Below, in pieces: positions 12,008-13,777 of a stretch of 13,777 bases of DNA. The first letter of the stretch is position 1; each line of letters starts with the position of its first letter. The stretch spans positions 1 through 13,777 of the forward strand of contig JAKDLC010000023.1 of assembly GCA_030453055.1 (NCBI GenBank), read 5' to 3'. The position numbers and the translations under genes are program-made. The DNA is from Nitrosospira sp. (GTDB taxonomy: Bacteria > Pseudomonadota > Gammaproteobacteria > Burkholderiales > Nitrosomonadaceae). The notes under the pieces are model-generated. The model made no database searches, was not told the DNA's origin, and worked only from the letters and a program-made list of their open reading frames with translations.

Positions 12008-13777
12008 TCCCGATTCATATGCCAGCATCATCATAGTAAAGTCTGTTTTATTTTGGCTGATGAGCACATTCGCGTGTATGACTGTGCTGACTCACATTAC
12101 ACAAGTTCTCGGCGTCTCCTTCAAAATTTACGCTTACACGGGTCTTTCTTTGATGTTGGGCATGTCCTTGTTGACATGGCACTTCTTTCGGCGACAGTAC
12201 AGCAAAGTCGTCCGGCGCGATCTGGAAACGTTATCGTTCCTGATCATCATCGGTCTCGGTGGCGCCTTTATCTCAAGTTTCTTTAATACCGGCGCATCCA
12301 AGGCTAGTTACGACCTTTTTTATTATGTTCCCAACGCCGTTTACCATCTTCAAAATCCTGATTCACCCATGGGTTTCGCAATTCATTTCCTGGAAGCCGG
12401 CGGCGAGCCTTTTTCATCATACTTTGGCGCTACTTCCCTTCCATTCGAATACACGCAAGCCGTCGTAGCATATTTTTTACAAATTGACTATTTATCGGTT
12501 TTTTTTATCCTTTCTTCGGCCTTGCTCGGATTTTTAATTCCGGTGGCATTATTTTACCTTATTTGCCAGTTTGTCAATCCGAAATCCGCAGCGGTTGGCG
12601 CGCTATTTACGATCGCCATTATCCTGCTTCTTGGGGAAACGCCGAGAACTCCCGGCACATGGTCGTTTCCCAACATTTATATTGGAAAAATCTTTTTTGT
12701 TTCGATAGGAATACCCCTGTTTGCCGCGGCTACAATCAGCTTTTTTCGAACTTCTTCCCGATTTGACTGGATGCTCATATTCGCGGTCGCTACGGCCCTG
12801 GTCGGGGCGACGAGCTCCAGTATGGCTATCCTTCCGGTTTTAACGACCATCCTCGTTATAGCGGGTGCGGCGGTAAGCGGTCGGGATTATAAGGAATTCA
12901 TAAAAAAATCCCTGGTTTATCTACCCAGTTTGAGTTATGTGATCGTATACACCATAACGGCTTTTTTAAATTTTCACACCGACGTCAGCGCCAACAGTCC
13001 TGTCAACGCAGATTTTCCCGTTACTTTTTTAGAACAAGCGGGTTTCTTTCTTGAAACATCCGGCCCTGCCACACCGCTTGCTTTAATAAGCGCGACCATC
13101 GTCGCTGTCGTGATGAATTCCGGCATGGTCAGAAAATTCGTACTGGCATGGATTGCCGCTGCCATTATTTTGTTTCTGAATCCAATTGTGGCCCCTTTTC
13201 TGATCAAATATCTAACGACTCCCAATATTTACTGGCGCCTGTTCTATGTCTATCCTTTTCCACTTTTATTGGGTCTGACGGGAGCCAGGCTTTTTGAATA
13301 TACAGAGAGATTTTCCAAACCAGTCCGGGTTGCACTTATCTCAGGCACGGTTTCCATGCTCTTCATTGCACATTTTGTACCGTTCACCACATCGGTTTTA
13401 TACTTAAGAACCGAATTTGCCTGGCCTGGAAAAAAACTGCAAGCATTCCAGCAACGCGCGGCGGAAGTGATTGCGGTCGCGCCGCCGGGACCCATGCTTG
13501 CGCCGATGCCACTCAACGGCATCGTCACCATGCTGAGCGGGAACTATCCACAGATGCGCGTTTTCAATGAAGCGGATAGAGTGTGGTTTGGAGAACGCGG
13601 CATGCATTCCGAGATTGACAAGCGAATCTGTGCATCGGAATTTGTGAAGGACGGCAAACCTGATTGTTTATCCGAGTTTCAGGCTCTGTTGGAATATGAC
13701 AATCTTCGGTCCGTTGTCATTGCCAAACATGTCGCCCTCGATCCACAGATTCAAGCCGGCTTGAACGATAACGGTTT
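11988..13777 (+). CDS. Large multi-pass membrane protein, 3' end outside window (function unknown)
   Basis: An open frame of 596 codons runs from the GTG at 11988 to the window edge without a stop. The GTG has GGAG at 11978-11981 at ideal spacing, and an in-frame TAA at 11958-11960 limits any extension. There are roughly ten or more hydrophobic segments between residues 12 and 470. The loop after the third segment carries SYDLFYYVPNAVYHLQNPDS (107-126), with an acidic residue placed where GT-C-type membrane glycosyltransferases have one. From about residue 475 the visible part is soluble and probably extracytoplasmic (LRTEFAWPGKKLQAFQQRA, then MLAPMPLNGIVTMLSG). It may be a GT-C-like or DUF6077-like protein of glycan assembly. 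I do not recognise it with certainty. It follows the FkbM-like gene on the same strand. Confidence 0.8.
   Translation, partial: MNFTRNNPDSYASIIIVKSVLFWLMSTFACMTVLTHITQVLGVSFKIYAYTGLSLMLGMSLLTWHFFRRQYSKVVRRDLETLSFLIIIGLGGAFISSFFNTGASKASYDLFYYVPNAVYHLQNPDSPMGFAIHFLEAGGEPFSSYFGATSLPFEYTQAVVAYFLQIDYLSVFFILSSALLGFLIPVALFYLICQFVNPKSAAVGALFTIAIILLLGETPRTPGTWSFPNIYIGKIFFVSIGIPLFAAATISFFRTSSRFDWMLIFAVATALVGATSSSMAILPVLTTILVIAGAAVSGRDYKEFIKKSLVYLPSLSYVIVYTITAFLNFHTDVSANSPVNADFPVTFLEQAGFFLETSGPATPLALISATIVAVVMNSGMVRKFVLAWIAAAIILFLNPIVAPFLIKYLTTPNIYWRLFYVYPFPLLLGLTGARLFEYTERFSKPVRVALISGTVSMLFIAHFVPFTTSVLYLRTEFAWPGKKLQAFQQRAAEVIAVAPPGPMLAPMPLNGIVTMLSGNYPQMRVFNEADRVWFGERGMHSEIDKRICASEFVKDGKPDCLSEFQALLEYDNLRSVVIAKHVALDPQIQAGLNDNG

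Noticed and set aside
12053..13607. Several short open frames on both strands at the right end
   Set aside because: All are overlapped by the 596-codon membrane-protein frame, whose hydrophobic pattern and ribosome site are far more convincing.
1..13777. CRISPR array, tRNA or rRNA genes, integrase or attachment sites
   Set aside because: I saw no regularly spaced repeats with unique spacers, no cloverleaf-like tRNA sequence, no rRNA sequence and no integrase or transposase reading frame.

Overview
The window looks like a chromosomal segment from a Gram-negative proteobacterium. The gene content (an F-type ATPase operon start, an exosortase-A-type O-glycosylation ligase, cell-surface glycan genes and abundant small palindromic repeats) best fits a betaproteobacterium of the Nitrosomonadaceae type (Nitrosospira or Nitrosomonas). 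That assignment is inference from protein character, not from a marker gene; no rRNA or tRNA is present.

Layout. Positions 1-480 hold the start of an atp operon on the minus strand: atpI and a good sigma70-like promoter about 115 bases upstream of it. Positions 481-870 hold a 161-bp palindromic mobile repeat. A minus-strand gene for a DUF3565-DUF1971 fusion follows (871-1362). Next is a gene-free stretch with a large inverted repeat and three perfect 11-bp tandem repeats (1363-1756). From 1757 to 8203 lies a surface-glycan block: polysaccharide deacetylase, O-antigen-ligase-like membrane protein and CysC (APS kinase), all on the minus strand; a sulfotransferase on the plus strand; then a DHH phosphoesterase and a family-2 glycosyltransferase on the minus strand. 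A second copy of the same palindromic repeat, inverted, sits at 8381-8539. From 8741 to the end everything runs on the plus strand: a family-4 glycosyltransferase, a different palindromic repeat (9781-9948), two FkbM-type methyltransferase-like genes, a doubtful small ORF, and the first 596 codons of a multi-pass membrane protein that runs off the window.

How the genes fit together. The glycosyltransferases, methyltransferases, deacetylase and ligase are the parts expected for building, decorating and transferring an extracellular glycan. CysC makes PAPS, the sulfotransferase would use it, and the neighbouring DHH-DHHA1 protein belongs to a superfamily that includes pAp phosphatases (NrnA). 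The three genes could therefore form a local sulfation cycle of donor synthesis, transfer and by-product removal. The first two steps rest on clear motifs; the third is a hypothesis.

Mobile repeats. Two unrelated families of about 160-bp full-length hairpin elements are present. Copies of the first have perfect 19-bp terminal inverted repeats and intact 4-bp target duplications (CTAT, CTAA). The second sits in CTAG. The two inverted copies of the first bracket about 7.6 kb of the glycan block.
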